A DNA stretch of 64,000 bases from Bifidobacterium ruminantium DSM 6489 (GCF_000770925.1 NZ_JDTK01000013.1:1-64000), one strand, 5' to 3'; shown: positions 46,039 to 56,451, counted from the first letter of the stretch. A program made the numbers and translations. The notes: a model not told the origin generated them from the letters alone.

Positions 46039-48324
46039 TTACTGTGGCGCTTCACTTCCATCGGTACCACCACCGCCGTCGGTACCGGCGCCATTGTCAC
46101 CGTTGCCGCCTTGCCCGTTTTCGGTCGTGGTGTTCGGCGTGGGCGTCGGATTCGTCGGCTGGGTGTTCTCCGTGGTGTTCGGGGTTTCGGTGGTGGTGCC
46201 CTGGCTGTTCGTGGACCTGTACCACTGGTTGCTGGTATAGCGCTTCCGCGTGGAGCTTCCGCCGCCGGTGCCCCAGGTTCCGTCGGGTCCGCCGATCTTG
46301 CCGTTGTCGGTCGGTTCGGTGAAGTTCTCGACGGGCTGTCCCTGAAGGGCCTGGCTCATGAACTCTTCGAACAGGTGGGACGGATATCCGGTGGAGGAGA
46401 CGCCGTATCCGGCGAACTGCGGCACGACCTGTGCGCTGCCGTCCTCGGCTGGATTCCAGATGGCCCACACATTGAGCAGTTGCGGCGTGTACCCCACGAA
46501 GGAGGCGGCCAGCTCATCGTTCGCCGTACCGGACTTGCCGGCGACCTGACGCCCCAGACGTTTGGCGACGCCCGCCGCGGTGCCGTAGGTGGTGGTGCCT
46601 TGCATGGCCTTCTGCACGAGATGGCAGTCGTTGGCCTCGAAGATCGGATCGTTCTCCTGGGCGGTCTTGTATAGCTCCTTGGAGCCGTCGGCGCTGGAGA
46701 CGCTGTCGACGATGTGGAGCGTGTTCTTCACGCCGTCGTTCGCGATGGTGGCATGGCCTTGGGCCAGATCCCACACGGTGATGGCGTTGATGCCCAGGAT
46801 GTTGTACGTGGTGTTCGTGTCGATGTCTTCCTTGATGCCGGCCTGATGCGCGATCTGGGCCAGCTTGTCCGCGCCGAGGTGCTTGTTGACATCCATGAAC
46901 ACGGTGTTCACCGAGTTGGCCGTGGCCTGGTAGAGGTTGATGTACCCCCAGTTGGTGTTCAACGCGTTCGGCACGCTTGCGGTGACTCCCGGCGTGGTCT
47001 CGAAGACCTGTCCGGAGTTGCCGTTGAACGTGGTGTTGAAGTTCACGCCTTGCTGTGCCGCGCCGAGCAGACCGAACGGCTTCATGGTGGAGCCCGGTTC
47101 GAAGGTGGCCTGGGTGGCGTTGTTGAGCTGTTTGGTCAGATAATCCTGGCCGCAATAGATGGCCTTGACGGAACCCGTCTTCTGTTCCACCGCGATGCCG
47201 CCCACCTCGATGCTGTCCGGCATGCCTTCCGGACGGGTGTCGCCCACCTGCTGGATCTCGTCCTGCATGGTTTTGTCCAGCGTGGTGACGATCTTGTAGC
47301 CGCCCGTCTCAAGGTCCTCGGCGGTGAACGTCTTGGAATTGACCAGCTCGTTCTTGACGGTGGTGAGCAGATAGCCGTTCGGGCCCGACATCTGGTTGTC
47401 CTGCTGCATCTCGATGACCTGCGGGAATGCCGCTTCCTTCTTCTGGTCCGGTGTGATGTAGCCGTCCTCGTCCATGATGTGGATCACGCGCTTGAATCGC
47501 TTCTCGGCCTGCTTGGGGTTCGCGTCCGGGTTCCATACGCTCGGTCCCGGAATGATGCCTGCGAGCATGGCCGCCTCGGAAAGCGTCAGATCCTTCGCGT
47601 CCTTGCCGTAATACGCCTTGGCCGCCGCTTGGATGCCATACGCGTTGCGGCCCAGGTAGATGGTGTTCATGTAGTTGCACAGCACTTGGCTCTTGTCCTG
47701 CGCCTGCGCGATTTTGATGGCCAGGAAGGCTTCCCTCAGCTTGCCTATGTATGTCGTGGTTTCGCCCAGATAATAGCGTTCCGCGTACTGCTGGGTGATG
47801 GTGGATCCGCCCTGCCTGCTGCCGGTGGTCAGATTGTTGTACAACGCGCGTGCGATGCCAATCGGATCGATGCCCTTGTTGGTATAGAAGGAACGATCCT
47901 CCGAAGCCACGATCGCATTGCCGACGTAGTCGGGCAGATCGGCGCAACTGATGATTTCGCGGTTCTGTTCCGCATAGCTGCCGATCGGCGTGGTGCCGTC
48001 GTTGTAATACACGGTCGTCTTCTCGGCCAGCGCGAATTTCTCAGGTTGCGGGATTTCCGTGGTGATGTACATGTACGCGAACAGGCCGATGCCCGCGGCG
48101 ATGAACGCCGCGAGGATGCCGAGTATCCATTTGAGTACGAGATGCTTGTGCTTCCTGCGTTTTTTGGGAGCGCGATGCGAAGTGTGCTTTGGGGCATGGG
48201 TCGGCTCGCTGAGCACTTCGCCATGCACGCCATAGGTGGTGCCTACTCCCGGCGTCGTGGACGTGGCATTGCTTCTGCGCGCGCTTCTTGAGCGTGAGCT
48301 CACACTTCGTTTTCGTGAAACCAT
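46039..48324 (-). CDS. Class A (bifunctional) penicillin-binding protein
   Basis: A 761-residue peptidoglycan synthase. A basic cytosolic N terminus precedes one membrane helix (about residues 65-87). The glycosyltransferase domain has SEDRSFYTNKGIDPIGIARA, GGSTITQQYAERY and GRNAYGIQAAAKAYYGK. The transpeptidase domain has the active-site Ser in PGSTMKPFG, SVN, and KSGT. A Gly/Thr/Asn/Pro-rich tail of about 80 residues follows, probably extended in the wall. Start at 48324 with GGTGGAAGG; the longer frame adds an unsupported Cys-rich leader. Likely a PBP1-type enzyme; the exact paralogue is uncertain. Confidence 0.93.
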   Translation of the reverse strand: MVSRKRSVSSRSRSARRSNATSTTPGVGTTYGVHGEVLSEPTHAPKHTSHRAPKKRRKHKHLVLKWILGILAAFIAAGIGLFAYMYITTEIPQPEKFALAEKTTVYYNDGTTPIGSYAEQNREIISCADLPDYVGNAIVASEDRSFYTNKGIDPIGIARALYNNLTTGSRQGGSTITQQYAERYYLGETTTYIGKLREAFLAIKIAQAQDKSQVLCNYMNTIYLGRNAYGIQAAAKAYYGKDAKDLTLSEAAMLAGIIPGPSVWNPDANPKQAEKRFKRVIHIMDEDGYITPDQKKEAAFPQVIEMQQDNQMSGPNGYLLTTVKNELVNSKTFTAEDLETGGYKIVTTLDKTMQDEIQQVGDTRPEGMPDSIEVGGIAVEQKTGSVKAIYCGQDYLTKQLNNATQATFEPGSTMKPFGLLGAAQQGVNFNTTFNGNSGQVFETTPGVTASVPNALNTNWGYINLYQATANSVNTVFMDVNKHLGADKLAQIAHQAGIKEDIDTNTTYNILGINAITVWDLAQGHATIANDGVKNTLHIVDSVSSADGSKELYKTAQENDPIFEANDCHLVQKAMQGTTTYGTAAGVAKRLGRQVAGKSGTANDELAASFVGYTPQLLNVWAIWNPAEDGSAQVVPQFAGYGVSSTGYPSHLFEEFMSQALQGQPVENFTEPTDNGKIGGPDGTWGTGGGSSTRKRYTSNQWYRSTNSQGTTTETPNTTENTQPTNPTPTPNTTTENGQGGNGDNGAGTDGGGGTDGSEAPQ

Positions 48325-48545
48325 GCCTTCCACCGTAGCCGAACGACCTGAAAAACAAGGGTGTTGATGACTGGCTTCGCCGATAAGGGCACGTTTTTCC
48401 GCAGCTTTTTTACAAATCGACAAATTTCCGTGAACTGTCGCAATGCCGGTGCTTTTCAGCGATTTTCCAGATTCGAAAATGGTCTGCGGGTATGCTTGGA
48501 ACCTGATAAACCTGCGAAACGCGTAATAAGAGGAGTCGTTTTCAG

Positions 48546-49688
48546 ATGAGCATTCGAGTGGCTATCGCCGGCGTGGGCAATTGCGCCTCGTCGCTGGTGC
48601 AGGGCGTCGAGTATTACAAGGACACCAAGGACGAGGACAAGATCCCCGGACTGATGCACAACAACTTCGGCGGATACCGCGTGCGTGACATCGAGTTCGT
48701 CACCGCGTTCGACGTCGATGCGCTGAAGGTGGGCAAGGATCTGTCCGAGGCGATCGGTGCCTCGCAGAACAACACCATCAAGTTCGCGGATGTGCCGAAT
48801 CTGGGCGTCGAGGTGCTGCGCGGTCCGACCGACGATGGTCTGGGTGAATACTACCGTCAGATGATCGAGGAGTCGGATGCGGAGCCTGTGGATGTGGCCC
48901 AGGTGCTGCGCGACAAGAAGGTGGACGTGCTGGTCTCCTACCTGCCTGTCGGCTCCGAGAAGGCCGACAAGGCCTATGCCCAGGCCGCCATGGACGCGGG
49001 CTGCGCGTTCGTGAACTGCCTGCCGGTGTTCATTGCCTCCGACCCTGAATGGGCGCAGAAGTTCCGCGATGCCGGCGTGCCGATTGTAGGCGACGACATC
49101 AAGTCGCAGGTTGGCGCCACCATCACGCACCGCGTGCTGGCCCGCCTGTTCGAGGATCGCGGCGTCCGTCTGGACCGCACGTACCAGCTCAATGTGGGCG
49201 GCAACATGGACTTCATGAACATGCTGCAGCGCTCCCGTCTGGAATCCAAGAAGATTTCCAAGACCCGTGCCGTCACCTCCGTGGTGCCGCACGACATGGA
49301 TCCGCACAACGTGCATATCGGACCTTCCGATTACGTGGCCTGGCTCGACGACCGCAAGTTCGCCTTCGTGCGTCTGGAAGGCACTACCTTCGGTGATGTG
49401 CCGCTGAATCTGGAATACAAGCTTGAGGTGTGGGATTCCCCGAATTCCGCCGGTATCGTGATCGACGCCGTGCGTGCGGCCAAGATCGCGCTCGACCGCC
49501 ATCTGGCCGGCCCGGTGTTGGCTCCCAGCTCCTACTTCATGAAGTCCCCGGCCGTGCAGCATGAGGACGGCGAGGCCCGTCGTCTGGTGGAGGAGTTCAT
49601 CAAGGGCGATGTGGAAGGCACCGAGGAGCAGCTTGACGCCGATGTGGCGGCTGCGAAGGCCGCCGGCAAGGACGTGTGGCGCGCCTGA
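48546..49688 (+). CDS. ino1: Inositol-3-phosphate synthase
   Basis: A 380-residue actinobacterial-type enzyme converting glucose-6-phosphate to inositol-3-phosphate with bound NAD. It has the Rossmann motif [46 protein letters not shown] and [12 protein letters not shown]. Inositol phosphate feeds phosphatidylinositol or related lipids. AAGAGGAGT precedes the start. It is monocistronic and followed by a clear terminator. Confidence 0.95.
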   Translation: MSIRVAIAGVGNCASSLVQGVEYYKDTKDEDKIPGLMHNNFGGYRVRDIEFVTAFDVDALKVGKDLSEAIGASQNNTIKFADVPNLGVEVLRGPTDDGLGEYYRQMIEESDAEPVDVAQVLRDKKVDVLVSYLPVGSEKADKAYAQAAMDAGCAFVNCLPVFIASDPEWAQKFRDAGVPIVGDDIKSQVGATITHRVLARLFEDRGVRLDRTYQLNVGGNMDFMNMLQRSRLESKKISKTRAVTSVVPHDMDPHNVHIGPSDYVAWLDDRKFAFVRLEGTTFGDVPLNLEYKLEVWDSPNSAGIVIDAVRAAKIALDRHLAGPVLAPSSYFMKSPAVQHEDGEARRLVEEFIKGDVEGTEEQLDADVAAAKAAGKDVWRA

Positions 49689-49715
49689 TCGCCTGGTCCC
49701 CTGAACTGGACGCGG

Positions 49716-49753
49716 AAATCCCCAACCTGCCATCGGCGGATTGGGGATTTTTG
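49716..49753 (+). terminator. Terminator of ino1
   Basis: AAATCCCCAA (49716-49725) and TTGGGGATTT (49741-49750) pair perfectly and continue into TTG. Confidence 0.8.
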
Positions 49754-49838
49754 TATGTCGGTGCCACCAATCGAATTCGGGGGTATTGCGGATCGGCGGA
49801 TGCCTGCTTTCGGCTGGCAGAGGACTGTGTTTTTTGTC

Positions 49839-49915
49839 GCACGATTCCATTTTTCGCCGAAAAAAACAGAATCGTGCTACATCCAGACGGTGCAATGTTT
49901 GGATGCAGCACGATT
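49839..49915 (-). terminator. glf terminator with an overlapping alternative hairpin
   Basis: Arms 49897-49915 and 49870-49888 pair at 17 of 19 positions. On the minus strand the hairpin is followed by CTGTTTTTTT, a good glf terminator. A third segment, GCACGATTC at 49839-49847, can pair with GAATCGTGC (49869-49877) instead, so two mutually exclusive stems share the middle arm. Confidence 0.75.
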
Positions 49916-49933
49916 AAAAGAGCGATTCGGACC

Positions 49934-51112
49934 TTACTTCTTGAGGAGTGGTTCGACCTGCTCCTCATATGCGGTCAGGGCCGTGTCGATCACCTGGTGC
50001 ATGTCGTAATACTTGTACGTGCCCAGACGCCCGCCGAACACCGTGAGCGGCTCCGCCTTCGCGAGCTCCTCGTATTTCGCGTACAATTCCCTGTCGGCCT
50101 CCGTGTTGATCGGATAGTACGGCTCGTCCCCGCGCTCGGCGAAACGGCTGTACTCCTCCCACACCACGGTCCTGTCCGGGTTCTGCGACGCGCGGCGCTC
50201 CGGGTTGAAGTTCTTGAACTCGATCGCGCGGGTGTACGGCACGTCCGCGTCGGAGAAGTTCATCACCGGGCATCCGAAGTGGTCGCCCTCGTCGTAGCGC
50301 ACCTCCTTGAAGTCCACGGTCCTCCACTTCAGCTCGCCGAGCGAGTAGTCGAAGTAGCGGTCCACCGGACCCGTGTACACGACCGGCACGCCTGCCGCCG
50401 CCAGCGCTGCCTTGTTGTACGGCTGGGACTCGTCGAAGAAGTCGGTCTTCAGGGTCACGTGGATGCGCGGGTCGTCGATCATGCGCTCCATCCATGCCGT
50501 GTAGCCGTCCGTGGGCAGGCCCTCCCACGTGTCGCGGAAGTACCGGTTGTCGTAGTTGAAGCGCACCGGCAGGCGCTTGATGATGCCCGCGGGCAGGTCC
50601 TTCGGATCGGTCTGCCACTGCTTGCCCGTGTAGTTCTTGATGAACGCCTCGTACAGGGGACGGCCGATCAGGCTGATGCCCTTGTCGTTCAGGTTCTGCG
50701 GATCCGTGCCCGCCAGCTCGCCCGCCTGCCGTTCGACCAGGGCCTTCGCCTCGGCCGGCGTGTAGCTCGCGTGGAAGAACTGGTTGATGGTCCCGAGGTT
50801 GATCGGCAGGGGATACACCTCGCCGTCATGCGTCGCGTACACGCGGTGCACGTAGTCCGTGAAACTCGTGAAACGGTTCACGTAGTCCCAGACGCGTTTG
50901 TTGCTCGTGTGGAACAGGTGCGCGCCGTACTTGTGGATCTCCGCGCCGGTCTCCTCGTCCATGTACGAGTACGCGTTGCCGCCGATATGGTCGCGCACAT
51001 CGATGATCTCGACCCGCGCGCCCAGATGCTCCACGGCCTGCTGGGCCACGGTCAGGCCGAACAGGCCCGCGCCCACGACCACCAGATCGGGATATTCCAC
51101 CGCATCAGTCAT
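49934..51112 (-). CDS. glf: UDP-galactopyranose mutase
   Basis: A 392-residue FAD enzyme interconverting UDP-galactopyranose and UDP-galactofuranose, the donor for furanose galactose in surface polysaccharide. The FAD motif VVVGAGLFGLTVAQQ is at the N terminus, followed by HIGGNAYSY, KYGAHLFHTSN, the KQWQTDP region and GRLGTYKYYDMHQV. The ATG at 51112 begins the conserved sequence; a longer frame reads back through the SRP RNA gene and is rejected. No galactofuranosyltransferase is adjacent. Confidence 0.95.
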   Translation of the reverse strand: MTDAVEYPDLVVVGAGLFGLTVAQQAVEHLGARVEIIDVRDHIGGNAYSYMDEETGAEIHKYGAHLFHTSNKRVWDYVNRFTSFTDYVHRVYATHDGEVYPLPINLGTINQFFHASYTPAEAKALVERQAGELAGTDPQNLNDKGISLIGRPLYEAFIKNYTGKQWQTDPKDLPAGIIKRLPVRFNYDNRYFRDTWEGLPTDGYTAWMERMIDDPRIHVTLKTDFFDESQPYNKAALAAAGVPVVYTGPVDRYFDYSLGELKWRTVDFKEVRYDEGDHFGCPVMNFSDADVPYTRAIEFKNFNPERRASQNPDRTVVWEEYSRFAERGDEPYYPINTEADRELYAKYEELAKAEPLTVFGGRLGTYKYYDMHQVIDTALTAYEEQVEPLLKK

Positions 51113-51248
51113 AACAAAACAACCTTCCGAAACAAATCGATGCCTATCGCAGATACGCAAACGCACAATCGACGCGTGCGATTCCTTCTCAAGTGTACCC
51201 GCGCGCATGGTCGGCGCGGCAAGGTCGGGGCATGGTGTAATATGGCAA

Positions 51249-51337
51249 GAGCCTCCGCGTGGCGGTACGTCACCCAACTCCCCCAGGGCAGGAATGCAGC
51301 AAGGGTAAGTGGCCTCTTCCGGGTGCGTGGAGGTTTT
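51249..51337 (+). ncRNA. ffs: Signal recognition particle 4.5S RNA
   Basis: A rod-shaped RNA: the 5' strand CCTCCGCG (51252-51259) pairs with CGTGGAGG (51326-51333), followed by four T residues. The apical domain has the invariant SRP features GGCAGGAATGCAGCAAGGG, with the GGAA-type tetraloop region and the asymmetric AGCA internal loop bound by Ffh. It is divergent from glf and just before the PAP2 gene. FtsY, the receptor, is encoded at 2.5 kb. Confidence 0.93.
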
Positions 51338-51395
51338 CTTATATCTTCTTCAACGCACGTTCCACAGTAGGGGCGATGCCGTATCCTCGGTGAAT

Positions 51396-52484
51396 ATGAC
51401 CGACGAATTCAAGCCACTGATCCGAGACCCGCAAAAAACCACGAACATATTGCAGCAGCCCGTGCCGGTCCCGCCGAAACCGGTGGAGCCGCTGTCGTTC
51501 CCCGACACGGGCGAGGTCGAATCGGTGCTGTCCCCACATGAGGTCAGCAGGGGATTGGCGAAAGCCGATCCGCTGACCCGCCATCCACGGGTGTCCAGCA
51601 TCGTGCTGTGCGTGGTGTTCGGCGTGCTGCTGCTGGCCGCGTCCGCCGGAATCTGGTGGCTGGGTGTGCGCACCATGGACGGTCAAAGCTATGAGGACAT
51701 CGTCTGGTCGAAATTCGACGCCGCCCTGCCGGGATGGTTGGAACCGGTCGTGCATGTCTTCACCATTTCCGCCGTGGTGATCGCCGTAAGCGTCATCATG
51801 TCGGTGATCGCGATAGCTGTGCTGGTCGTTCGCAAACGATGGCTGACCATCGCGCAGCTCGCCGTTTTTGGCGGATTGTGCTTCGCCGCGGCCGAACTGC
51901 TCAAGCCGCTGCTGCCGCGTCCGTATCTTATCAATCTCATGTCGAATCGCAGTAATTCCGCGCCATCCGGACATGTCATCCTCGCCGCCGCGGCCAGCGT
52001 GATACTGCTGTGCGCCGTGCCGCGTGCGTTCCGCGCATTGGCGGCCGTGGTCGGCTGGATATATACGGTACTGGTCGGCATGTCGGTGATCGCCGGGCAA
52101 TGGCACCGTCCGACTGACGTGGTCATGGGTCTGCTGATCGTCGGCGGATTGGCTATGCTGATGCTCGCCGCCACCTTCTCCAATGGCATGGATGAGCCGG
52201 GCACGCGCGCCTCGTCCGCGGGCGTGCAGATCGTCGGCAGTGTGATGCTGACGTTCGGCGTGTTGGGCACGTTGTACGGCGCGTACATCATCTGGCAGAT
52301 CCAGCCGGGACTCGCCATGAGCGCGGAATGGACGTATTCCGGCGCGCATCTTTCCACCATGGTGCTGACGGCTTCCGTGTCCGCTTTGATGTTCGGTCTG
52401 ACGCTTGCGATGCGGCAGTTGACCGCGTCACCGTTGACGAAGCTTGGTTTGGTGGGCGCTCCGCCCGCGCCGCCGAAGCGTTGA
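51396..52484 (+). CDS. PAP2-family membrane phosphatase
   Basis: A 362-residue membrane protein. A polar 65-residue N terminus precedes about eight membrane helices. PAP2 motifs: KPLLPRPY (KX6RP type), SAPSGH and SVIAGQWHRPTDVVMG, giving the phosphatase His and Asp. It could dephosphorylate lipid phosphates such as undecaprenyl pyrophosphate or phosphatidate. A two-helix C-terminal extension is beyond the usual core. The ATG at 51396 is chosen because longer frames run into the SRP RNA; its ribosome site is poor. Confidence 0.85.
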   Translation: MTDEFKPLIRDPQKTTNILQQPVPVPPKPVEPLSFPDTGEVESVLSPHEVSRGLAKADPLTRHPRVSSIVLCVVFGVLLLAASAGIWWLGVRTMDGQSYEDIVWSKFDAALPGWLEPVVHVFTISAVVIAVSVIMSVIAIAVLVVRKRWLTIAQLAVFGGLCFAAAELLKPLLPRPYLINLMSNRSNSAPSGHVILAAAASVILLCAVPRAFRALAAVVGWIYTVLVGMSVIAGQWHRPTDVVMGLLIVGGLAMLMLAATFSNGMDEPGTRASSAGVQIVGSVMLTFGVLGTLYGAYIIWQIQPGLAMSAEWTYSGAHLSTMVLTASVSALMFGLTLAMRQLTASPLTKLGLVGAPPAPPKR

Positions 52485-52617
52485 AAACAGCCGGTTCCGG
52501 GTTTATCGGTAGTCGCGCGTCCGGCCTGCCGGGGGCGCGCGGCACACGGACGGTTTGCCATGTCCGCTCGTTTCATGAGTATTATTGCGTTGCAAACACT
52601 AGTAATAAGGAGTGGCT

Positions 52618-55600
52618 ATGGCTACCGGCAGCAAACTCGTGATTGTGGAGTCCCCGACTAAAGCCAAGAAAATTGGCGGATATTTGGGCTCCGGATATAC
52701 GGTTATGGCATCGGTCGGCCACATCCGCGACCTTGCGCAGCCCAGCCAGGTGCCGGCTGCCGACAAAGCCAAGTATGGCAAGTTCGGCGTGGACATCGAA
52801 GACGGTTTCAAGCCGTATTACATCGTGGACGGCAATAAGAAGAAAACCGTCTCCGAACTGAAAAGCGCGCTGAAGAAGGCCGACACCCTGTACCTCGCGA
52901 CTGATGAGGATCGCGAGGGCGAGGCGATCGCATGGCACCTTGTGCAGACGCTGAAGCCGAAGGTGCCCGTCAAGCGCATGGTGTTCCACGAGATCACGCC
53001 GGAAGCGATCAAGGCTTCGTTGAACAACACGCGAGACGTCGACAGCGCCATGGTGGACGCGCAGGAGACCCGTCGAATCCTGGATCGTCTGTACGGCTAC
53101 GAGCTGTCGCCGGTGCTGTGGCGCAAGGTCGGTCCGGGACTGTCTGCAGGCCGTGTGCAGTCCGTGGCCACCCGTCTGATTGTGGAGCGTGAACGTGAGC
53201 GCATGGCGTTCGTGCATGCCCCCTATTGGGATGTCGCCGCCACGCTGGAAGCGCCCGACGCCGACGGCAACAATGTTGCGTTCGATTCTCGTATGGTGTC
53301 GCTTGGCGGCCGCCGTTTGGCCGGTTCCAAGGATTTCGGCGACGATGGCAAGCTGACCGCGGCCGGCGTCAAAGACAACGTCGTGCAGCTGGACGAAACG
53401 CACGCGAATGCGATCGCGCGATCGCTGGAATATGCGACGTTCACCGTGGCTTCGATGGAGACCAAGCCGTATCGTCGCCGTCCGGTGCCGCCGTTCACCA
53501 CGTCCACGTTGCAGCAGACGGCTGGCAATAGGCTCGGCATGAGCTCCCGGCAGACCATGCGCGCCGCGCAGGGGTTGTACGAGAACGGTTTCATCACGTA
53601 CATGCGTACCGATTCGGTGACGCTGTCGCAGGAGGCCATCGCGGCCGCGCGCGAGGCGGTCACCACGCATTTCGGCAAGCAGTATCTGTCCGACGCGCCC
53701 AAGCAGTACGCCACGAAGACGGCTGGCGCCCAGGAGGCCCACGAATGCATCAGGCCGGCGGGCGCGCATTTCCGTGACCCGGCCGAAATCGCCAGCAAGG
53801 TGCCGGCGGACCAGCTCAAGCTGTACACGCTGATTTGGCAGCGCACGTTGGCCTGCCAGATGGCCGATGCGACGGGTTCCACCGCAACCGTGCGCCTGTC
53901 CGCGCCCACCGAATCCGACGGCGAGGCCATGTTCCAGGCGTCCGGCACCGTCATCGAATTCCCCGGCTTCATGAAGGCCACCGGCGAGGGCCGCCGTAGC
54001 GTTGCCGACGCGAAGAAGAGCGCGGCCGCAGCCGGAGTGAAGGTCGATTCGAAGGCTTCAAGGAAGAGCGATGACAACGTCTCGCTGCCGCCGATGCACC
54101 CCGGTGACGAGCTTGCCGCCGTGGACGTTGCCGCGGACGGGCATGAGACCCAGCCGCCGGCGCGCTACACCGAAGCGTCGCTCGTCAAAACGTTGGAACA
54201 GAAGGAAATCGGCCGTCCGTCCACGTATGCGAGCATCATCTCCACGATCATCGACCGCGGGTACGTGTACGAGCGTGGCCGTGCGCTGATCCCGTCCTGG
54301 CTGGCGTTCTCCGTCATCAAATTGCTGGAGACCAAGTTTCCGAAGTATGTGGATTACGAGTTCACCGCGGATATGGAGACCGGCCTCGATCGGATCGCAG
54401 GCGGCCATGAGACCGGCAAGGCGTGGCTGACCCGCTTTTACTTCGGTTCCGGCGATGGTGCGGCCCAGTCCGCCGACGAGGCGCATGAGGGCCTGCAGCA
54501 GCAGGTGGCGCAGCTTGGCGAGATCGACGCGCGTGAGATCAACACGATTGAGATCGGCGATGGTCTGCACGTGCGTGTCGGCCGTTACGGCCCGTATCTT
54601 GAGGACGTGAAGCATCTGGATGCGGAAGGCAATCCGAAGCGCGCCTCGCTGCCGGATACGCTCGCTCCGGATGAGCTGACCGTCGAGGTCGGTCACGATC
54701 TGATCGAGAACCATTCCGGTGGCCCGCGCGAGCTGGGCAAGGACCCGGTGTCGGGCGGCACCATCGAGGTGCGCAACGGACGTTTCGGCCCGTACGTGGC
54801 GCTGGTCATGCCGGAATCGCAGGAAACCGCCGCTGCCGCGGATAAGGCGGACAAGACAGACAAAGCCGGCAAGACGAAGCGCGCCGGCAAGAAGGCCGCC
54901 GCCGACCGTCCGAAGATGGCATCGCTGTTCAAGACGATGAGCCCGGAATCGCTGACGCTGGAAGACGCGCTGAAACTGCTGAGCCTGCCGCGCGAAGTCG
55001 GCTCCTACGAGGAAGCGAACGCCGAAACCGGCGAAATGCAGACGGTTACGGTCATGGCCAACAATGGCCGTTACGGCCCGTACCTGACCAAAACCGGTGC
55101 CGACGGCAAGTCCGACACACGTTCGCTGGCTTCCGAAGACGAAATCTTCACCGTCGACTTGGAGAAGGCCAAGGAACTGTTCGCGCAGCCGAAGTACGGA
55201 CGCGGTCGTGGACGTGGCGCGGCCAAGCCGCCGCTGCGCGACTTGGGCACCGATCCGGAAACCCAGAAGCACGTGACCATCAAGGACGGCTTCTACGGCG
55301 CGTACATCACCGACGGCGAGACAAACCGTACACTGCCGAAGCAATATGCTCCCGAATCGATCGAACCGGCCGAGGCGTTCCGCCTGCTGGCGGAGAAGCG
55401 CGCGCAGGGCCCGTCGAAGCGTCGTGGCCGCAAGACGGCTGCGAAGGGAGCCAAGAAGGGCGCTGCCAAAGGCGCGAAATCCGCGAAGAAAGTGAGCGCG
55501 ACCGAACAGGCGCGTGCCGACCGCCGCGCCAAGGTGCGTGAACTGGCCGACAAGGGCTGGGCGAATACGCGTATAGCGAAGGAGATCGGCTCCACCGCGT

Positions 55601-55677
55601 CCACCGTGAAGGCTGACGTCGACTGGCTGACCGCCAACGAAGGCTACGCGCGTCCTGAAGTCGTTCCCGCACGCTGA
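52618..55677 (+). CDS. topA: DNA topoisomerase I
   Basis: A 1019-residue type IA topoisomerase relaxing negative supercoils. The Toprim domain starts LVIVESPTKAKKIGGYLG and has TDEDREGEAIAWH. The active-site Tyr328 is in FITYMRTDSV. C-terminal topo-repeats are visible as GRYGPYLE, GRFGPYVAL, GRYGPYLT and FYGAYIT. After a Lys/Ala/Gly-rich basic stretch there is a final helix-turn-helix-like segment (VRELADKGWANTRIAKEIGSTASTV, quoted as ELADKGWANTRIAKEIG). AAGGAG precedes the ATG at 52618. Confidence 0.95.
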   Translation: MATGSKLVIVESPTKAKKIGGYLGSGYTVMASVGHIRDLAQPSQVPAADKAKYGKFGVDIEDGFKPYYIVDGNKKKTVSELKSALKKADTLYLATDEDREGEAIAWHLVQTLKPKVPVKRMVFHEITPEAIKASLNNTRDVDSAMVDAQETRRILDRLYGYELSPVLWRKVGPGLSAGRVQSVATRLIVERERERMAFVHAPYWDVAATLEAPDADGNNVAFDSRMVSLGGRRLAGSKDFGDDGKLTAAGVKDNVVQLDETHANAIARSLEYATFTVASMETKPYRRRPVPPFTTSTLQQTAGNRLGMSSRQTMRAAQGLYENGFITYMRTDSVTLSQEAIAAAREAVTTHFGKQYLSDAPKQYATKTAGAQEAHECIRPAGAHFRDPAEIASKVPADQLKLYTLIWQRTLACQMADATGSTATVRLSAPTESDGEAMFQASGTVIEFPGFMKATGEGRRSVADAKKSAAAAGVKVDSKASRKSDDNVSLPPMHPGDELAAVDVAADGHETQPPARYTEASLVKTLEQKEIGRPSTYASIISTIIDRGYVYERGRALIPSWLAFSVIKLLETKFPKYVDYEFTADMETGLDRIAGGHETGKAWLTRFYFGSGDGAAQSADEAHEGLQQQVAQLGEIDAREINTIEIGDGLHVRVGRYGPYLEDVKHLDAEGNPKRASLPDTLAPDELTVEVGHDLIENHSGGPRELGKDPVSGGTIEVRNGRFGPYVALVMPESQETAAAADKADKTDKAGKTKRAGKKAAADRPKMASLFKTMSPESLTLEDALKLLSLPREVGSYEEANAETGEMQTVTVMANNGRYGPYLTKTGADGKSDTRSLASEDEIFTVDLEKAKELFAQPKYGRGRGRGAAKPPLRDLGTDPETQKHVTIKDGFYGAYITDGETNRTLPKQYAPESIEPAEAFRLLAEKRAQGPSKRRGRKTAAKGAKKGAAKGAKSAKKVSATEQARADRRAKVRELADKGWANTRIAKEIGSTASTVKADVDWLTANEGYARPEVVPAR

Positions 55678-55797
55678 CGTTACGCGGTGCGGAAACGTCG
55701 CACGATCTGATGTTCCGCAAGACAATCGGCATCGTACGACACCAAGCCGTGGGCCGAATGGCCGGGCACGGCAGGGGCGCACGGTACAGTGAAAGGC

Positions 55798-56451
55798 ATG
55801 CAGGGCACTTTTATCTCGTTTGAAGGCGTTGACGGCGTGGGCAAGACCACGCAGGTCGAACGGTTGCGCGCGTACGTTGAATCGCAGGGTCGCGAATGCG
55901 TGGTCACGCGCGAGCCGGGCGGTACCGCGCTGGGCGTGGCGATTCGCAGAATGCTGCTGCATGGCGTGGATACGGACAATGACGGCGATTGCGCCGACAT
56001 CGCCCCACGTACGGAGGCGTTGCTGTTCGCCGCGGATCGCGCGCAGCACGTCGCGGAAGTGATTGCACCGGCCTTGCGGCGAGGCGCGGTGGTGATCACC
56101 GACCGCTATCTCGATTCGTCCCTCGCCTACCAAGCGGGCGGCCGTGAGCTGACACCCGCGGAGATCAGGAACCTCAGTATGTGGGCCACCGGTGGTCTGC
56201 TGCCGAAGCGCACGTACCTGCTTGACATGGATCCCACGCGGTCGCACGCGCGGCTGCAGCATGCCGAGGATCGTATGGAGGCGGCCGGCGACGAATTCCA
56301 GCGTCGCACGCGCGCCGCGTTCCTCGACCTGGCCCAAGCCGAGCCGGAACGCTTCCGTGTCATCGACGCCGGACCGTCCATCGACGAGGTGTGGTCCCAC
56401 ATCAAAGCCGATTTCGACAACGTGACCGCTACTGACGGGGGTGTCGCATGA
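55798..56451 (+). CDS. tmk: Thymidylate kinase
   Basis: A 217-residue kinase phosphorylating dTMP for DNA synthesis. P-loop [18 protein letters not shown] motif [17 protein letters not shown] and LID-region Arg residues ([15 protein letters not shown]). The ATG at 55798 starts the conserved strand; a GTG three codons upstream is possible. It overlaps holB by four bases, a common tmk-holB pairing. Confidence 0.95.
   Translation: MQGTFISFEGVDGVGKTTQVERLRAYVESQGRECVVTREPGGTALGVAIRRMLLHGVDTDNDGDCADIAPRTEALLFAADRAQHVAEVIAPALRRGAVVITDRYLDSSLAYQAGGRELTPAEIRNLSMWATGGLLPKRTYLLDMDPTRSHARLQHAEDRMEAAGDEFQRRTRAAFLDLAQAEPERFRVIDAGPSIDEVWSHIKADFDNVTATDGGVA

Noticed and set aside
49757-49933. tRNA or small protein gene between ino1 and glf
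   Set aside because: The paired segments form terminator hairpins; no tRNA arms and no ribosome site were found.
51113-51277. N-terminal extension of the UDP-galactopyranose mutase
   Set aside because: It would read antisense through the SRP RNA; the family sequence and FAD motif begin at the ATG at 51112.
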